Assembly (NCBI GenBank): GCA_022703115.1 | Contig: JAKLEK010000070.1 | Coordinates: forward strand, 1-7,258 | Reading direction: 5' to 3' | Length of the DNA: 7,258 nt | Source: Elusimicrobiota bacterium | GTDB lineage: Bacteria; Elusimicrobiota; Elusimicrobia; Elusimicrobiales; UBA9959 | Shown here: one piece after another, positions 6,595 through 7,258 of the stretch | Layout: each line of letters starts with the position of its first letter | How positions within the stretch are numbered: position 1 is the first letter of the stretch | Translations under genes and position numbers: made by a program | The notes under the pieces: model-generated | Told to the model about the DNA's origin: nothing | The model's database searches: none | What the model saw: the letters and a program-made list of their open reading frames with translations, nothing else

Positions 6595-6636
6595 AAAGAA
6601 AGTGGGCGGCCGGATCTCCGGCCGCCCACTTTCTTT
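6595..6636. terminator. bidirectional intrinsic terminator between convergent genes
   Basis: Two exact 20-nt arms (6595-6614 and 6617-6636) around a TC centre form a long stem, with GTGGGCGGCC facing GGCCGCCCAC; the practical loop is ATCT. The outer part of the stem is A-rich on the left and T-rich on the right (TTTCTTT), so each strand's transcript ends in a U-rich stretch. It lies 26 nt after the lptB stop and 17 nt beyond the stop of the minus-strand gene, so it can serve both. Confidence 0.88.
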
Positions 6637-6653
6637 AGCCACATCCCGTTCGC

Positions 6654-7258
6654 TCACTCACCAAGAACAGGGGTCATCGAGGCTCCCCTGGCGTCGGAAG
6701 GGAGCTGCCGCTTCTCCCTGGCTACTCCGCGGTTGCCGGTGCCCCCGGATTCCACCACTTCGATCTCGTTCCCTTCGGCGAAAGCCACGAAGATGAAGAC
6801 ATGCCCCGGCAGGCCGGCCGGCACGTTATATCCGTCGTCCGAGAAGATCAGGTCTCCCGGTCTGAGCTTCTCGCGCAGTTCGTTGTGCTGTATGGCCAGG
6901 CCCCGCCGCTCTATCTCCGGCCACATATGGTCGGTGCTCCGGTTCTTCACTATGGAGTCCAGAAGGCCGATGTCGCCCGGGCAGCCCGGTGTTCCGCCGT
7001 CCTTGAGTTCGCGCAGGGCCGCCACTACCAGTCCAGAACAGTCGAATTGGTTGCCGGCGCTTTTTCCAAGCTTATAGCTGGCCCCGGAGTGACTGGCGGC
7101 TGTGTCTATGAACCGCATGCGGCAGTCCCCTGGCGGGACCGCGGCTTCCGGCGGGCGGCTGCCCGGTATCCCAGGGGGCATGGCTTCCGGCGGGAATTCC
7201 GCCGGCACGGCCTGCGGGGCCGGAGCGCCGAAGCCTCCGGCCTCCGGCAGTTCCCAGC
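6654..7258 (-). CDS. NlpC/P60 family peptidase (C40), 3' part; 5' end beyond the window
   Basis: Predicted cell-wall hydrolase that would cut peptide bonds in peptidoglycan stems. The frame is open to the right edge, so the start is outside; a GTG at 7206-7208 and an ATG at 7116-7118 are in frame but need not be used. Counting from the GTG codon, the catalytic domain spans about 31-184, with nucleophile C57 in NQFDCSGLV, the family motif LRPGDLIFSDD (115-125) and H136 in PGHVFIFVA. E148, 12 residues after the His, is a candidate third catalytic residue, like the Glu of RipA. The spacing from C57 to the PGD motif is longer than is common in the family, suggesting an insertion around 70-100. 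Ahead of the domain is a Pro/Ala/Gly-rich stretch with PPEA repeats, probably an extracytoplasmic linker to an unseen N-terminal signal or binding domain. It converges on lptB and shares its terminator. Confidence 0.82.
   Translation of the reverse strand, partial: WELPEAGGFGAPAPQAVPAEFPPEAMPPGIPGSRPPEAAVPPGDCRMRFIDTAASHSGASYKLGKSAGNQFDCSGLVVAALRELKDGGTPGCPGDIGLLDSIVKNRSTDHMWPEIERRGLAIQHNELREKLRPGDLIFSDDGYNVPAGLPGHVFIFVAFAEGNEIEVVESGGTGNRGVAREKRQLPSDARGASMTPVLGE
7143..7194 (-). repeat. 13-bp direct repeat coding for the PPEA linker repeats
   Basis: GGCTTCCGGCGGG occurs on the plus strand at 7143-7155 and again at 7182-7194. The 39-nt period equals 13 codons, so both copies encode PPEA in the minus-strand peptidase. 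A degraded related motif (CCTCCGGC) appears twice near 7234-7248. This looks like repeat growth of a flexible linker, not a mobile or regulatory element. Confidence 0.6.

Noticed and set aside
6602..6796. Plus-strand open frame after lptB
   Set aside because: It starts inside the terminator stem and overlaps the end of the NlpC/P60 gene, and its translation is Arg/Ser-rich with no domain.

Overview
This GC-rich window holds one tightly packed plus-strand operon of eight genes (positions 19 to 6568). A perfect inverted-repeat terminator closes it, and a convergent minus-strand cell-wall hydrolase gene runs off the right edge. The operon makes the lipopolysaccharide sugar Kdo and exports finished LPS, so the host is a diderm (Gram-negative-type) bacterium. 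The order kdsB-pyrG-kdsA-(small gene)-kdsD-lptC-lptA-lptB resembles Kdo/Lpt clusters of deltaproteobacteria and of uncultured phyla such as Elusimicrobiota or Omnitrophota. The metal-dependent type of KdsA, the lipoprotein form of LptC and the heavy use of the isoleucine codon ATA in GC-rich DNA would fit such a lineage. Assignment below 'diderm bacterium' is a guess from memory of family layouts.

Layout: kdsB (CMP-Kdo synthetase) is followed 7 nt later by pyrG (CTP synthase, which makes the CTP that KdsB uses). kdsA (Kdo-8-phosphate synthase) overlaps pyrG by ATGA. A small gene for a membrane-anchored zinc-ribbon protein of unknown function overlaps kdsA by ATGA. After the only real intercistronic gap (37 nt, with a perfect 8-bp GC hairpin just before the ribosome-binding site) comes kdsD (arabinose-5-phosphate isomerase, SIS plus two CBS domains). 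lptC overlaps kdsD through a TTGA junction and starts at TTG; this start gives a lipoprotein signal peptide. lptA follows after 4 nt and lptB after 1 nt.

How they work together: KdsD makes arabinose-5-phosphate, KdsA condenses it with phosphoenolpyruvate, and a phosphatase (KdsC, not in this window) would release Kdo. KdsB then activates Kdo with CTP from PyrG. LptB is the ATPase of the LPS export machine, and LptC and LptA form the periplasmic bridge. LptF/LptG, LptD/LptE and the Kdo transferase are not in the window. The near absence of spacers suggests co-transcription with translational coupling.

The right end (6654 to 7258, minus strand) is the 3' part of an NlpC/P60 peptidase gene with a proline-rich region ahead of the catalytic domain. 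It is separated from lptB by a terminator that looks functional in both directions. I see no RNA genes, mobile elements or CRISPR arrays. I see no clearly new multi-gene system; the least explained items are the zinc-ribbon membrane protein and the hairpin before kdsD.
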